NCBI GenBank assembly: GCA_964242115.1
Contig: CAXSZX010000001.1
Location: forward strand, 434,001-498,000
Direction of reading: 5' to 3'
From: BOG-908 sp964242115
Lineage (GTDB): Bacteria > Pseudomonadota > Alphaproteobacteria > Acetobacterales > Acetobacteraceae
Length of the DNA: 64,000 bases
Shown here: in pieces, positions 35,872-45,331 of the stretch
Layout of the letters: the number at the start of each line of letters is the position of its first letter
Numbering within the stretch: position 1 is the first letter of the stretch
Translations under genes and position numbers: made by a program
The notes under the pieces: generated by a model
Database searches by the model: none
Told to the model about the DNA's origin: nothing
What the model saw: the letters and a program-made list of their open reading frames with translations, nothing else

Positions 35872-36651
35872 ATGCATGCACTCCAAATCGCCGGTCTGCG
35901 CAAGAGCTTCGTCCGCCCCGCGGTGGACGGCCTGGACCTCACCGTAGCGCCCGGCGAGTTCTTCGCCCTGCTCGGCCCGAACGGCGCCGGGAAAACCACC
36001 ACGCTGCGCATGGTCGCCGGCCTGTTGCGGCCGGACGCAGGCAGCATCAGCATCTTCGGCATCGATGCGCTGGCCGACACCATCGAGGCCAAGCGCCTGG
36101 TCGCCTGGCTGCCGGAGGAGCCGCTGCTCTACGAGTTGCTGACCCCGCTGGAGTACCTGGAGTTCGTCGCCGGGCTGTGGGGCGTGGAGCCGGCGCTGGC
36201 CCGCCGGCGCGCCCAGGAGCTGCTGGAGTGGCTGGGCCTGTGGGCGCACCGGCGGGACCGTTGCGGCGGGTTCTCGCGCGGCATGCGGCAGAAGACGGTG
36301 CTGGCGGCAGCACTGATCCACGAGCCGAAGCTGCTGATCCTCGACGAGCCGCTGACCGGGCTGGACGCGGCCGCGGCGCGCGACGTGAAAGACCTGCTGA
36401 CTGCACGCGTGGCGGCGGGGGCGAGCATCATCCTGACCACGCACATCCTGGAGGTTGCCGAGCGCCTGGCGGACCGGATCGGCATCATCGCCGAGGGGCG
36501 CCTGCTGGCGCTGGGCTCGCTGGCGGATCTACGGCGCTCGGCGGAGGCGCGGGACCAGCGCGGCTCGGTGGACGGCGAGACGCTGGAGGATTTGTTCCTG
36601 CGCCTGGTGGGCAAGACGGCCTCGATCACCGCGGCGCTGGAGCCGGCATGA
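35872..36651 (+). CDS. ABC transporter ATP-binding protein
   Basis: ATPase subunit of a two-component ABC exporter-type system. From the ATG at 35872 it has 259 residues with Walker A GPNGAGKTTTLR, Q-loop region AWLPEEPLLYE, a signature variant GFSRGMRQKT, Walker B LLILDEPLTGLD and the switch His in TTHILEVAERL. The sequence resembles the CcmA/YbhF group (short ATPases with ABC-2-type permeases). It is paired with the 492-residue membrane protein that follows on the same strand, separated only by an intergenic element. No promoter space exists between the upstream element and the ATG other than about 24 bp. Transported substrate unknown. Confidence 0.88.
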   Translation: MHALQIAGLRKSFVRPAVDGLDLTVAPGEFFALLGPNGAGKTTTLRMVAGLLRPDAGSISIFGIDALADTIEAKRLVAWLPEEPLLYELLTPLEYLEFVAGLWGVEPALARRRAQELLEWLGLWAHRRDRCGGFSRGMRQKTVLAAALIHEPKLLILDEPLTGLDAAAARDVKDLLTARVAAGASIILTTHILEVAERLADRIGIIAEGRLLALGSLADLRRSAEARDQRGSVDGETLEDLFLRLVGKTASITAALEPA

Positions 36652-36791
36652 GCAAGCAAGGCAAGGCCTTCTTTTCTGAAGAAAAGAAGCAAAAGACTTT
36701 TGGTCCTGCTGTCGCGATGGTTCTGCCAGCGCGCGCCCAAGGGAACAAAAGTTTTTTGGTTCTTTTTTTCAAAAAAGAACTGCTTGCCTTG
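36652..36791. repeat. Intergenic paired-hairpin element, full copy inside ABC operon
   Basis: Class B left arm, GCTGTCGCG core one-sided, class A right arm. It begins at the base after the ATPase stop codon and ends 17 bp before the permease GTG. Confidence 0.94.
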
Positions 36792-36808
36792 TTTGCCGCC
36801 GGTGCCGC

Positions 36809-38287
36809 GTGAGCGCGCTAGGCCTGCTGCTGCGCCACGAGGCGCGGCTGATCTGGCGCGGCAGCCTGTTCGGCGGCAAGCACGGCCTGGCGCTGATGCT
36901 GGTGCTGGCCGTGCTGCTGCACGCGATCGGGCTGGGCGTGGCCTACGGCTTCACCCGCGTTCACCTGCCGCCGGCCGACCAGACGCTGGCTGCCACGCTG
37001 GCGCTGCTGTTCGTGGGCGGGCTGATGCTGAGCCAGGCGGTGCAGCGCGCGTCCGAGTTGCTGGACGACCGCACCGACCTCGGCTGGCTGCTCTCCACAC
37101 CGGTCTCACCGCGCCATATCCTGACGGTGCGGCTGTTGGCGGTGGCCGGCGCCGTGTCGCTGTATTGGCTGCTGCTGCTGGTGCCACTGGCAGACGGCAT
37201 GGCGCTGCTGGGACGGCGCGACCTGGTGGGCATCTACCCGATGCTGGTGGTGCTGGCGTTGCTGGTGACGTCGGTGGGGTTCGCGGTGACGTTCGGGCTG
37301 CTGCGGCTGACCGACGTGCGGCGCACGCGGGCGCTGGCCAACGCGCTGGCGACGCTGATCGGGGCCAGCGTGTTCCTGGCCGGGCAGTCCCGCAGCCTGC
37401 TGCCGCGCGGGGTGAGCGACCGGTTCTGGGGGTCGTTCGCACCGAGCCCGCAGGCTGCGGCGAACGGGCTGGCATGGCTGCCGGCGCGCGCGCTGCTGGG
37501 CGGGGTGGTGCCGCTGCTGGCGCTGCTGGCGGTGGCCGTGGCGGCGGCGCTGCTGACCAGCTGGGCGCTGCAGCTGTGGTTCGCGCGTGGAGCCCAGGCG
37601 GTGGTGGCGGGTGCGTCCAGCGCCGCATCTGCCGGGCGGGCAGACCGGCGGGCGTTCCGCGCCGGCAGCAACGCCAACCTGCTGACCAAGGAGGTCCGGC
37701 TGCTGCGCCGCTACCCGGGGCTGGCGGGGCTGGCCGCCTACTACCTGATCTACCTGGTGCCGGCAGTGGCCGCCATCTGGCGCAGCACCGGGGAAGCCGG
37801 CGACGCGCGGCTGCTTGGCGCCGCCCCGGTGCTCAGCGCCGGCGAGCTTGCGCGGCTGTTCGTCTCCGTCACCATGATGGGCGACGAGGCGGCCGAACTG
37901 GTGCGCACCGCGCCGGTGACCGCCTGGGCGGCGCAGCGCGCGAAGCTGGCCGCGGCGGGGCTGGGCGTTTTTGTCATCCTAGCGCTGCCGGTGGGCGGGC
38001 TGGGGTTGAGCCTGCCCAGCGTGGTTCCGGCGATGGCGGTGGGGCTGGCCGGCAACGTCGGCTGCAACCTGATGCTGGGGCTGTGGCGGCCGGCGCCGAT
38101 GCGACGGGGCGACCTGCGCCGCAACCACAAGGGTTGGGGCGGGCTGGTGAACGTGGCGGGGTTCTTTTTCAGCGCGTCGTGGTCGGTGGCGACGTGGGAG
38201 ATGCTGAAGGGGAGCGCGTGGGCCCTGGTGCCGATGGCGGGGACAGGGGTGGCGTTGGTGCTGTGCAAGCCTCGGGGGCAGGAGTAG
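36809..38287 (+). CDS. ABC transporter permease (ABC-2-like membrane protein)
   Basis: Polytopic membrane protein of 492 residues, very rich in Ala, Leu, Gly and Val, with about 10-12 hydrophobic segments (for example LALMLVLAVLLHAIGLGVAYG, LYWLLLLVPLADG and VVLALLVTSVGFAVTFGLL). It starts at GTG with no good ribosome site outside the element. A cytoplasmic-looking loop holds NANLLTKEVRLLRRYPG, a common feature of the permease partners of short ABC ATPases. No known substrate-specific family was recognised. Its position directly after the ATPase makes the pair a transporter, probably an exporter. Confidence 0.78.
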   Translation: MSALGLLLRHEARLIWRGSLFGGKHGLALMLVLAVLLHAIGLGVAYGFTRVHLPPADQTLAATLALLFVGGLMLSQAVQRASELLDDRTDLGWLLSTPVSPRHILTVRLLAVAGAVSLYWLLLLVPLADGMALLGRRDLVGIYPMLVVLALLVTSVGFAVTFGLLRLTDVRRTRALANALATLIGASVFLAGQSRSLLPRGVSDRFWGSFAPSPQAAANGLAWLPARALLGGVVPLLALLAVAVAAALLTSWALQLWFARGAQAVVAGASSAASAGRADRRAFRAGSNANLLTKEVRLLRRYPGLAGLAAYYLIYLVPAVAAIWRSTGEAGDARLLGAAPVLSAGELARLFVSVTMMGDEAAELVRTAPVTAWAAQRAKLAAAGLGVFVILALPVGGLGLSLPSVVPAMAVGLAGNVGCNLMLGLWRPAPMRRGDLRRNHKGWGGLVNVAGFFFSASWSVATWEMLKGSAWALVPMAGTGVALVLCKPRGQE

Positions 38288-38289
38288 CG

Positions 38290-38420
38290 AGCAAGCAAGT
38301 GGTTCTTTTTTGAAAAGGAGAACCAAAAGATTTTTGTTTCCGGACGCTGCTCCGGGTGAGGCGTGTCGTTTAGCTCCCTGCGACAGCGCTCGCAGGGGCC
38401 TCCTTCTTTTGAAAAGACGG
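38290..38420. repeat. Intergenic paired-hairpin element, degraded copy
   Basis: Clear class A left arm (GGTTC/GAACC with AAAAGATTTTTG). A core remnant CTGCGACAGC and a vestigial right arm (CTTCTTTTGAAAAGA) remain. It starts 2-3 bp after the permease stop. Confidence 0.75.
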
Positions 38421-38516
38421 AATGTTCGACAGCTTGACCGGCGACGGGGTCAAACTACACCAAAGCGGTCGGTTTTGGCGCAGCTGTCAGACCCGCATAC
38501 TTCTCCAGAGTCACGC

Positions 38517-40421
38517 CTATTTCGACGCTTTTGCGGGTGCAGGCGTCCATCCGGCCGCAGCAGGCGGCAAGTAGGTGAACGTCGCCGGGCCCCCGATCAT
38601 CAGGTTGCTGGGCAGCGCGTTGAGTGTCGACCCGTCGAACTGCACAGTTTGAACGTGCAGGTTCCGATCCGACCCAGGTGCGACGTAAAGATCGTTGAGG
38701 TAGTCTACCACCACACTGTGCGTTGCGGCAGCTCCACCCCAGTTGCCATTCAGCGTGACCGTCTGTTGCGCGCCCGCGCTTTTGGACGCCGTCACGGCCT
38801 GGGTCTGCAACATGGCACCGTCCACGCTGATCTGCGCCGTGGCGTCACCCTGGTAGGCGTCCTCGGACATTTCGATCGTTAGCGTGTCGGCTTCTTTCAC
38901 CGGCGTCTGCAACTGCACCGTAGCAGGGCTGGCGACCAAGGCTGCGCTGTTCGGCACAGGCAGGCCATCATAACTGAGGCCATCTATCGACAGGGCTGTC
39001 GGGCTGGCGGTGGAACCGGCAGGAGGCGTGTTCACCACGGCCACCTGTACCGTGTGCGCCGCGGGGCCGAAACTGCCGGCCACCGTCACAAGCTGGGTCT
39101 GACCGTAATTGTGCAGGGCGGGGGCTGCGACCCTTGAGACGAGAAGCTTGCCGTCGATGAGGATGCTGTAGTGGGCATTCTGAGTGACAGGCACCTGGCT
39201 GATCCTGAAGACGAAGCTGTCTGGACCGGTGCCGTAGGTAGCCGGTGCGACGGCAACGTTCCAGAAGTCGAAACTCTGTGCGCCGTCACCGAGCAGAGCC
39301 AGACTGACATTGCTGATCGGCTTGCCGTTGATGCTGGCGCCAGTGAGGTAGAGGCTGCGATTACCGGACGGGCCGCTCGCACTGTTGAGGAAATCGACGG
39401 CGACAGTGTGCTTCAACGTGCCGAACCGGCCATGCACGGTAAACGGCTGCACCTGGTTTTGCGAGTGGTTCGCCGTCGCCGTCTGTGTGCCGCCGATTTG
39501 GGTGCCGTCGACGCTGATGGTGAACTTCGCGTTGCTCACATCGGCCGCCTCCGACATCAGCAGGATCAGCGTATCCGGTCCCTGGCCGAGTGCCTTTGGC
39601 GTGACAGGGTCGGGCGGAACCAGCACCGGCGTGGTGTCCACTCCGTCAGGCGAGGAGATCGGTTGCTGGGCCACCGCGGGCATCGCCGGATCATTGGAGA
39701 ATGCGCGGATGTAGTCGATGCTGTAGCTCGACGAGGCGCCCGGCAAAGTAGGACCTGGCCAGCTTCCTTCGCCACCGACAGCAAGGTTGGCAATCAAGTA
39801 CATTTGTAGGCCCATCAGGCCGGCCGGTTCGGGCTGCGAGCGGCCGACGATCGACCCGTCGAACAGGTACTCGATGATACCGTTTTGCTGCCAGAGGAAA
39901 CCATAGGTGTGGTAACCCTGGAACACGTTCACTCCGGTGTTGATAACGCCGCCGTTGTTGACGGGGTAGACACTCGTATGTGTCCAGTAATCGGTGTCGG
40001 TGCCGCTGTTGTTCGGCTGCTCGATGATGTCGATCTCAGGGTAGTAGGTGGCCGGCAACAACCAGAACGCAGGCCAGAAGCCTTGCCCTGCCGGCATCGC
40101 CGCGCGTACCTCAAAATAACCGGTGCTCTGCTCGAAGATGCCGTAGGTCTCGACCATTCCAGAGGTGTAGGGCAGGTTGCCCGCTTCCATCGGTGTTGCG
40201 TTGAACGTCAGCGCGCCGTTCGCAAAGACGTAGGGCTGGGCCGGGTTGGTGACGTCGAAGGGGACGTAGTTCTCCGCTTCGTAGTTGCCTCCTAGCGTGG
40301 TGTCGCCGTTCTGGAACGTGTTGATAAACTGCGACATGTCCGACTGCGTGGTCATCTCCGCGTCGAACGTCAGGTGATAGCCGAGCAGCGACAACGCGGC
40401 AAACAAAGCGAACGGAACCAT
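38517..40421 (-). CDS. GH16 endo-beta-glucanase-like protein with three carbohydrate-binding modules
   Basis: Predicted exported polysaccharide hydrolase of 634 residues. After a short hydrophobic N-terminus, the GH16 domain (about residues 15-250) carries the catalytic signature YPEIDIIEQP with both active-site glutamates, preceded by GQGFWPAFWLLP. Three repeats of about 95 residues follow (roughly 280-385, 395-490 and 510-605). They begin GPDTLILLMSEAA, GPDSFVFRISQVP and EADTLTIEMSEDA, each with an ISVDG/ILIDG strand and a HTVxVxxxN segment. They resemble calcium-dependent xylan-binding (CBM60/CBDX-type) modules. GH16 enzymes act on mixed-linkage glucan, laminarin, agar or xyloglucan, and the substrate is open here. 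It stands alone, with a long gene-free region upstream. Confidence 0.85.
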   Translation of the reverse strand: MVPFALFAALSLLGYHLTFDAEMTTQSDMSQFINTFQNGDTTLGGNYEAENYVPFDVTNPAQPYVFANGALTFNATPMEAGNLPYTSGMVETYGIFEQSTGYFEVRAAMPAGQGFWPAFWLLPATYYPEIDIIEQPNNSGTDTDYWTHTSVYPVNNGGVINTGVNVFQGYHTYGFLWQQNGIIEYLFDGSIVGRSQPEPAGLMGLQMYLIANLAVGGEGSWPGPTLPGASSSYSIDYIRAFSNDPAMPAVAQQPISSPDGVDTTPVLVPPDPVTPKALGQGPDTLILLMSEAADVSNAKFTISVDGTQIGGTQTATANHSQNQVQPFTVHGRFGTLKHTVAVDFLNSASGPSGNRSLYLTGASINGKPISNVSLALLGDGAQSFDFWNVAVAPATYGTGPDSFVFRISQVPVTQNAHYSILIDGKLLVSRVAAPALHNYGQTQLVTVAGSFGPAAHTVQVAVVNTPPAGSTASPTALSIDGLSYDGLPVPNSAALVASPATVQLQTPVKEADTLTIEMSEDAYQGDATAQISVDGAMLQTQAVTASKSAGAQQTVTLNGNWGGAAATHSVVVDYLNDLYVAPGSDRNLHVQTVQFDGSTLNALPSNLMIGGPATFTYLPPAAAGWTPAPAKASK

Positions 40422-41382
40422 GTCAACGGGCCAGTCTGCTAGGAATAGACAGCAATCAATGCTGCGACGACGTTGATACTCTCAGCACGGCAAATGAGCG
40501 AAGACTTTTACGGGCAGACTGGAAACTCAGAGGAAAAACGTAGTCCCGTTCGTGAGAGTTTGCGTTGGCTTTGGCGCAGCATGGCGTGGCGTATTGCCTG
40601 CTCACCGCTCGCACCAAAGTTCGCTGCTGCTGCCTGGCGTGTAGACCGGCATACCTACGCACTAACTGATTTGCCGATGGTCCCGTCACGTCAAAGTTCT
40701 TCTGTGGTAAGCGTGAGGCCTTCGTCGGGCCGCGTTGCGAGGGCTGTCTTGAGATCAGGCAGGTGCGTGGAGGTACGGACGCGTGCTCAGCATTTGAATA
40801 GTGTTCGCAGGCCTGCCCGAACGACAGGACCGAGCCCAGCATTCGGTGCGCGCAGGCCGCCTCCGCCTACAAGGCGCTGTTTGCACGAACGTACGGTCTG
40901 ACCGGGGCGATGCGGGCCGTGACCGTTGGTTAAACGTTTTCGGCGCTCACACGTATCGGAGTTTGTTGCTGCAGTTAGGAATGTTGCACTGCATCGCGCC
41001 ACGCTGAACCGACGAGGATTGTCCTGTTTTTCCGAATCTGACATGAGGATCGTGGGAGGATCATCCGCGACACGCCAGAGGCGATTCAGCCGAGGCCTGT
41101 GGGATCCTCGAAGAGTGCAGAAATCCCGACACGCCGAGTGTCCGGCTGGCATTACGCGTTGCGCATGTCGTGTTGCAGTGCGCTCGCCCGCTACATGCTG
41201 TCAGCGCCGCGGTATATGGCCTGGCACCCGGACGAAGCTGGGTGCCTCGAAACCACGAACCGGCTGGCGGACCCGATCCGAAAGACTCCGGAATGGCACC
41301 GCGAAGTCATGCCCGCAGGCTCGGAGACTCGAGCCTTCCACAAAGCGTCATCGCTTGTAGGCCACGGGCGATCGCTTGCTTC
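40422..41382. other. 960-bp gene-free stretch between GH16 and ROK kinase genes
   Basis: Several frames of 100-145 codons exist on both strands, but none shows a family motif, a ribosome site or the GC-rich third-position pattern of neighbours, and they overlap each other. This is the only long gap in the window without any copy of the intergenic element. It may hold decayed genes. Confidence 0.55.
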
Positions 41383-42279
41383 CTACGCCGGCCAAAGCCA
41401 GGCCGCTCCGCGCACCCCTGAGCTATCCCCGTGCAGGTTGCGCAACACCGGCGTGTTCGCCCCATGCGCGTTCACGTGCCGTTGCATCAGCGCCGGCACC
41501 ACGTCGTAGAGGTGCGTCATGTTGGACAGCCCGCCGCCTATGACGATCGCGTCGGGGTCGAGGATGTTGACGATCAGCGCGAACCCCCGCGCTGTCCTGT
41601 CGGCGTGGCGTGCCAGTGCGGCGATGGCGGCCGGGTCGCCGGCGGCGGCGCGCGCGGGGATGGCGCTCGCGTCGTGGTGCCCGGGGCCGTCGCAATCGGC
41701 GGCCAGCGAGGGGCCGGCGATGTAGCGTTCGATGCAGCCGGTGTTGACGCAGAAGCACGGCGGGTAGGGCAGGTCCTCTTGCGTTGGCCAGGGAAGCGGG
41801 GTGTGGCCCCACTCGCCGCAGATGCGGTGGCGGCCGGGCAGCACTGCGCCGTCCACCACGACGGCGCCGCCGCAGCCGGTGCCCAGGATGACGCCGAACA
41901 CGGTGTGGTAGCCGGCGCACGCACCGTCGGAGGCTTCGGAGAGGGCGAAGCAGTTGGCGTCGTTCTCGACGCGGACCTCGCGGCCGAGCACGGCGCCCAG
42001 GTCGCGGTCGAACGGGTGGTCGTTCATCCAGACGGAGTTGGCGTTCAGCACCAGGCCGGTGGCCGGGCTGATGGCGCCGGGGATGCCCACGCCCACCGTG
42101 GCGCGCTGGCCGAGTTCGGCCTCGGCGGCGCCGACTAGATCGTGGACGGCCTGCAGCGCGGCCTGGTAGGTGCGCGGGTTGGGCACGCGTCGGCGCAGCA
42201 GCGGCGCGTTGTCCGGGCCCAGCGCGATGATCTCGATCTTGGTGCCGCCGAAATCGATGCCGATCCGGATGTTGGGCAT
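41383..42279 (-). CDS. ROK-family sugar kinase (fructokinase/N-acetylglucosamine kinase-like)
   Basis: ATP-dependent kinase of 298 residues. The N-terminal phosphate loop reads RIGIDFGGTKIEIIA. GVGIPGAISPATG and NANSVWMN form the sugar-site region, followed by VENDANCFALSE with the catalytic Asp. GEWGHTPL and the zinc-binding PCFCVNTGCIERYI match the ROK signature, and VIGGGLSNMTHLYD closes the domain. The pattern matches fructokinase Mak and NagK. Which hexose is used cannot be decided from sequence. It is divergent from the carboxypeptidase gene and appears monocistronic. Confidence 0.88.
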   Translation of the reverse strand: MPNIRIGIDFGGTKIEIIALGPDNAPLLRRRVPNPRTYQAALQAVHDLVGAAEAELGQRATVGVGIPGAISPATGLVLNANSVWMNDHPFDRDLGAVLGREVRVENDANCFALSEASDGACAGYHTVFGVILGTGCGGAVVVDGAVLPGRHRICGEWGHTPLPWPTQEDLPYPPCFCVNTGCIERYIAGPSLAADCDGPGHHDASAIPARAAAGDPAAIAALARHADRTARGFALIVNILDPDAIVIGGGLSNMTHLYDVVPALMQRHVNAHGANTPVLRNLHGDSSGVRGAAWLWPA

Positions 42280-42680
42280 GGCGCGCGGGCTCGCATGAAG
42301 GACGGGGCAGGAGGGCGGGGGAACGATTAGTCGAGAGGGGAGTGCCTGATAGCGATCGGTATCGAGGCTGACGAAGGCAAAGCAAGCCTTCTTTGGAAGA
42401 CGGACTCGCGAGACTCAGGAAAGAAAGCAAGGCCTGCTTTTTTGAAAAAAAGCAGCAAAAAACTTTTGCTTCTGCTGTCGCGGATGTTTCTGCAGCGCGC
42501 GCTCTCGCGGCTGCCTGCATCAATGAACATCAAGGTCACCGGCCTCAGGATACGTGGAGGCCCCTGCAGCAGCGCCAGAACAAAAGTTTTTTGCTTCTTT
42601 TTTTCAAAAAAGAAGGCCTTGCTTGCCTTCCCATGCCCCAGGGATGGCACAACCCGCACTAGCTTCCTATTGCTAGGTGC
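42280..42680. other. Gene-free divergent gap between ROK kinase and carboxypeptidase
   Basis: About 400 bp, half of it an enlarged intergenic element (42422-42628). The other half shows no gene or recognised site. Confidence 0.6.
42422..42628. repeat. Intergenic paired-hairpin element, enlarged copy
   Basis: Class C left arm (CTGC/GCAG), GCTGTCGCGG core, a spacer enlarged to about 120 bp, then CAAAAGTTTTTTGCTTC and class B right arm. Confidence 0.9.
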
Positions 42681-44237
42681 ATGACAGCCTACCAGCGCCT
42701 CTCCGACCGGTTCGCCCGGATCGCCACCCTGTCCGAAGCCAGCGAGATGCTGGGCTGGGACGCCAACACGATGATGCCGGCGGGCGGTGCCGCGGCGCGC
42801 GGCGACCAGCTGGCCGTGCTGGCCGGCGTGGCGCACGGGATGCTGACCGCGCCGGAACTGGCCGACGACCTGGCTGCGGCGGCCGCCGACTCCAACGCAA
42901 GCGGCGCTGAGGCGGAGGCTCGAGAGGGGTTGCACGCGAGCCCGGGCGTGCGCGCCGAAGCCGCACCGACCGGCTGGGAGGCGGCCAACCTGGCCCTGAT
43001 GCGGCAGGCGCAATTGCGGGCCACCGCCCTGCCGGCCGACCTGGTCGAGGCGGAGACGCGCGCCAACCTGGCCTGCGAGACGGTCTGGCGCGAGGCGCGC
43101 GCTGCCGCCGATTTCTCCCGCGTGGCGCCCTATCTGGACGAGGTGGTGCGGCTGTCGCGTGCCCGCGCGCAAGCGCTGTCCGACCGGCTCGGCCTCTCGC
43201 CCTACGACGCGCTGATGGACGGCTACCAGCGCGGTATCACCGCCGCAGAGGTGGAGCCGGTATTCGCCCGGTTGCAGGCGTTCCTCGCCGACGCGCTGCC
43301 CCGGGCCGAGGCGCTGCAGGCCAGCCGGCCGGCGCCGCTGAAGCTGCAGGGCTCCTTCCCGGAGGCCGCGCAGGAGGCGCTGTGCCGCCGGCTGGCCGGC
43401 CTCGCCGGGCTGGATTTCGGCCACGCGCGGCTGGACCGCTCGACGCACCCGTTTTGCGGCGGCACGCCGACGGACGTGCGCATCACCACGCGCTACAACG
43501 AGGCGGACCCGGCGCAGGCCATCATGGGCGTGCTGCACGAGACCGGCCACGCGCTGTACGAGCGCGGGCTGCCGGCAGACTGGGCGCGCCAGCCGGTGGG
43601 CACGGCGTCCGGCATGGCGGCGCATGAGAGCCAGTCGCTGATCATCGAGATGCAGGCGGCGCGCTCGGACGCCTATCTCGGCTGGCTGTCGGGCGAGCTG
43701 GCGGCCGCGTTCGGCGCCGCCGGCCCGGCCACCACGCCGGCGAACCTTGCGCGTCTGTGGCGCCGGGTGGAGCGCGGCTTCATCCGCGTGGACGCCGACG
43801 AGCTGACTTACCCGGCGCACGTCATCATGCGCTTCCGCCTGGAACGCGCGCTGATCGCCGGCGAGCTCGCAGTGGCCGACCTGCCGGGCGCGTGGAACGA
43901 TGGGCTGCGCGCGATGCTGGGGATCACGCCGCCGGACGACCGGCTCGGCTGCCTGCAGGACATCCACTGGTACGAAGGCCTGTTCGGCTACTTCCCGTCC
44001 TACACGCTGGGTGCGATGGCCGCCGCACAACTGATGGCGGCCGCACGCGCGGCGGTGCCGGAGCTGGATGCGGGGCTGGCACGCGGAGACCTCTCGCCGC
44101 TGGTGGAATGGCTGGGGCGGAACGTGCACGCGCATGGCAGCCGGCTGGGGTTTTCGGAAATGCTGCTGGCGGCGACGGGCAAGACGTTGGACGGAGGAGA
44201 TTTCGAGCGGCATCTGACGACGCGTTACCTCGCTTGA
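42681..44237 (+). CDS. M32 family metallocarboxypeptidase (carboxypeptidase Taq)
   Basis: Zinc carboxypeptidase of 518 residues removing C-terminal amino acids in the cytoplasm. All M32 signatures are present in order: STHPFCGG, DVRITTRYNE, zinc-binding HETGH in VLHETGHALYERGL, AAHESQS, FIRVDADELTYPAHVI and GCLQDIHWYEGLFGYFPSYTLG. The length is normal. The ATG is 9 bp after a short gap downstream of the element and no better start lies upstream. Its stop is followed by a truncated element. The physiological role in bacteria is probably peptide recycling (family knowledge). Confidence 0.93.
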   Translation: MTAYQRLSDRFARIATLSEASEMLGWDANTMMPAGGAAARGDQLAVLAGVAHGMLTAPELADDLAAAAADSNASGAEAEAREGLHASPGVRAEAAPTGWEAANLALMRQAQLRATALPADLVEAETRANLACETVWREARAAADFSRVAPYLDEVVRLSRARAQALSDRLGLSPYDALMDGYQRGITAAEVEPVFARLQAFLADALPRAEALQASRPAPLKLQGSFPEAAQEALCRRLAGLAGLDFGHARLDRSTHPFCGGTPTDVRITTRYNEADPAQAIMGVLHETGHALYERGLPADWARQPVGTASGMAAHESQSLIIEMQAARSDAYLGWLSGELAAAFGAAGPATTPANLARLWRRVERGFIRVDADELTYPAHVIMRFRLERALIAGELAVADLPGAWNDGLRAMLGITPPDDRLGCLQDIHWYEGLFGYFPSYTLGAMAAAQLMAAARAAVPELDAGLARGDLSPLVEWLGRNVHAHGSRLGFSEMLLAATGKTLDGGDFERHLTTRYLA

Positions 44238-44545
44238 TACCAGTGACGACAAACTCCGTGGAGGCGAGACAAGGAAAGCAAGGCCTTCTTTTCTGAAGAA
44301 AAGAAGCAAAAGACTTTTGGTCCGGCTGTCGCGAAGGTTTCTGCAGCGCGTGCTTAAGAGAACAAAAGTTTTTCCTTGCCTGGCGGTGCTCGCGGCATCT
44401 CGACAGACTGCATCAAGCAACGAGCCGATCAGCAGCCGGCGACGGCACGCACCACAATTTTCTGCTCGTTGTTTGTGGTGAAGAACACTCTTGCTTCCGT
44501 GTACCGAATCAGTCCGTATGACCTTCACCTGCTCCGGGCAATCGT
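44238..44545. other. Gene-free gap with truncated element
   Basis: Holds the element copy at 44275-44382 and about 160 bp upstream of the FMN reductase gene in which nothing was recognised. Confidence 0.6.
44275..44382. repeat. Intergenic paired-hairpin element lacking the right hairpin
   Basis: Class B left arm, GCTGTCGCG core, AACAAAAGTTTTT, then directly CCTTGCC: the right-hand hairpin has been precisely deleted while the outer GCCTTGC end remains. Confidence 0.88.
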
Positions 44546-45130
44546 ATGCAACTCGTCGTTCCTGTCCTGCTAGGTTCCGTACGGCGCGACCGGCTGGGTC
44601 TGCGTGCGGCGAACTTCGTCGTCCACGCGTTGGCGGCGCGCGGGCATGAGGCGGTGCTTGTTGACCCGATGGAGCTGCAGTTGCCGTTGCTCGACCGGAT
44701 GTACAAGGAGCACAAGCCGGGTGAAGCGCCGGAAAACCTCGAACGCTTGGCCATTCTGTATCGCCGGGCCCACGGGTTCCTGGTAGTCAGCGCGGAGTAC
44801 AACAACGGGATTCCGCCGGCGTTGAAGAACCTGCTGGACTACTTTCTGGAGGAGTATTTCTGGCGGCCTTCGGGGATCGTCTGTTACTCGGCCGGGCAGT
44901 TCGGCGGTGTGCGTGCGGCCATGCAGTTGCGCATGGTGCTCGCCGAGTTGGGCATGCCGAGCGTGCCCAGCCTGTTGCCGATCCCGCGTGCGCAACAGGT
45001 TCTCGACGAAGACGGCAAGCCGACGACCGACGGCGCCTGGATCGAAAAAGCTTGGGGCAGGTTCATCGACGAGTTCACGTGGTATGCCGAGGCGCTTCAC
45101 CACCGGCGGGAGATCGGCGTGCCTTACTGA
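44546..45130 (+). CDS. NADPH-dependent FMN reductase family protein
   Basis: Flavodoxin-fold oxidoreductase of 194 residues that would use NAD(P)H to reduce FMN, quinones or azo compounds. The FMN phosphate loop reads LLGSVRRDRLGLR. VVSAEYNNGIPPALKNLLDYF is the family hallmark, and SAGQFGGVRAAMQLR forms the second flavin contact. No export signal is seen. The ATG lacks a clear ribosome site but gives the normal family start, MQLVVPVLLGS. It stands alone between element remnants. The specific substrate is unknown. Confidence 0.87.
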   Translation: MQLVVPVLLGSVRRDRLGLRAANFVVHALAARGHEAVLVDPMELQLPLLDRMYKEHKPGEAPENLERLAILYRRAHGFLVVSAEYNNGIPPALKNLLDYFLEEYFWRPSGIVCYSAGQFGGVRAAMQLRMVLAELGMPSVPSLLPIPRAQQVLDEDGKPTTDGAWIEKAWGRFIDEFTWYAEALHHRREIGVPY

Positions 45131-45141
45131 GCTGGACGGCA

Positions 45142-45318
45142 AGGAAGGCAAGGCCTTCTTTTCTGAGTGTCCGTTCGAAACTCGCCCTGGCGGTCAGCTG
45201 ACGCGGTTTCTCCGCGCCTCGTTGCTCATGGCCACATGAGCAAGGCAGGGCCTTCGTTTCTTAGGAGAAGAAGCAAAATAATTGCGGCGTACTCCGCAGG
45301 AAACAAAGTTTTTGCCTT
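45142..45318. repeat. Intergenic paired-hairpin element, two decayed remnants
   Basis: A fragment of a class B left arm (AAGGCAAGGCCTTCTTTTCTGA), then about 75 bp later a mutated arm (GGCCTTCGTTTCTTAGGAGA) with ACAAAGTTTTTG. No intact core. Confidence 0.65.
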
Positions 45319-45331
45319 CTACTTTGCAGCC

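Noticed and set aside
36700..38313. A 537-codon plus-strand frame overlapping the ABC permease
   Set aside because: It starts in intergenic-element sequence and is an Ala/Gly/Arg-rich out-of-phase shadow, whereas the 36809-38287 frame has regular membrane segments.
40473..41509. Frames of 100-145 codons on the plus strand in the gap before the ROK kinase gene
   Set aside because: They overlap each other in different frames and lack motifs, ribosome sites and the third-position GC bias of neighbouring genes.
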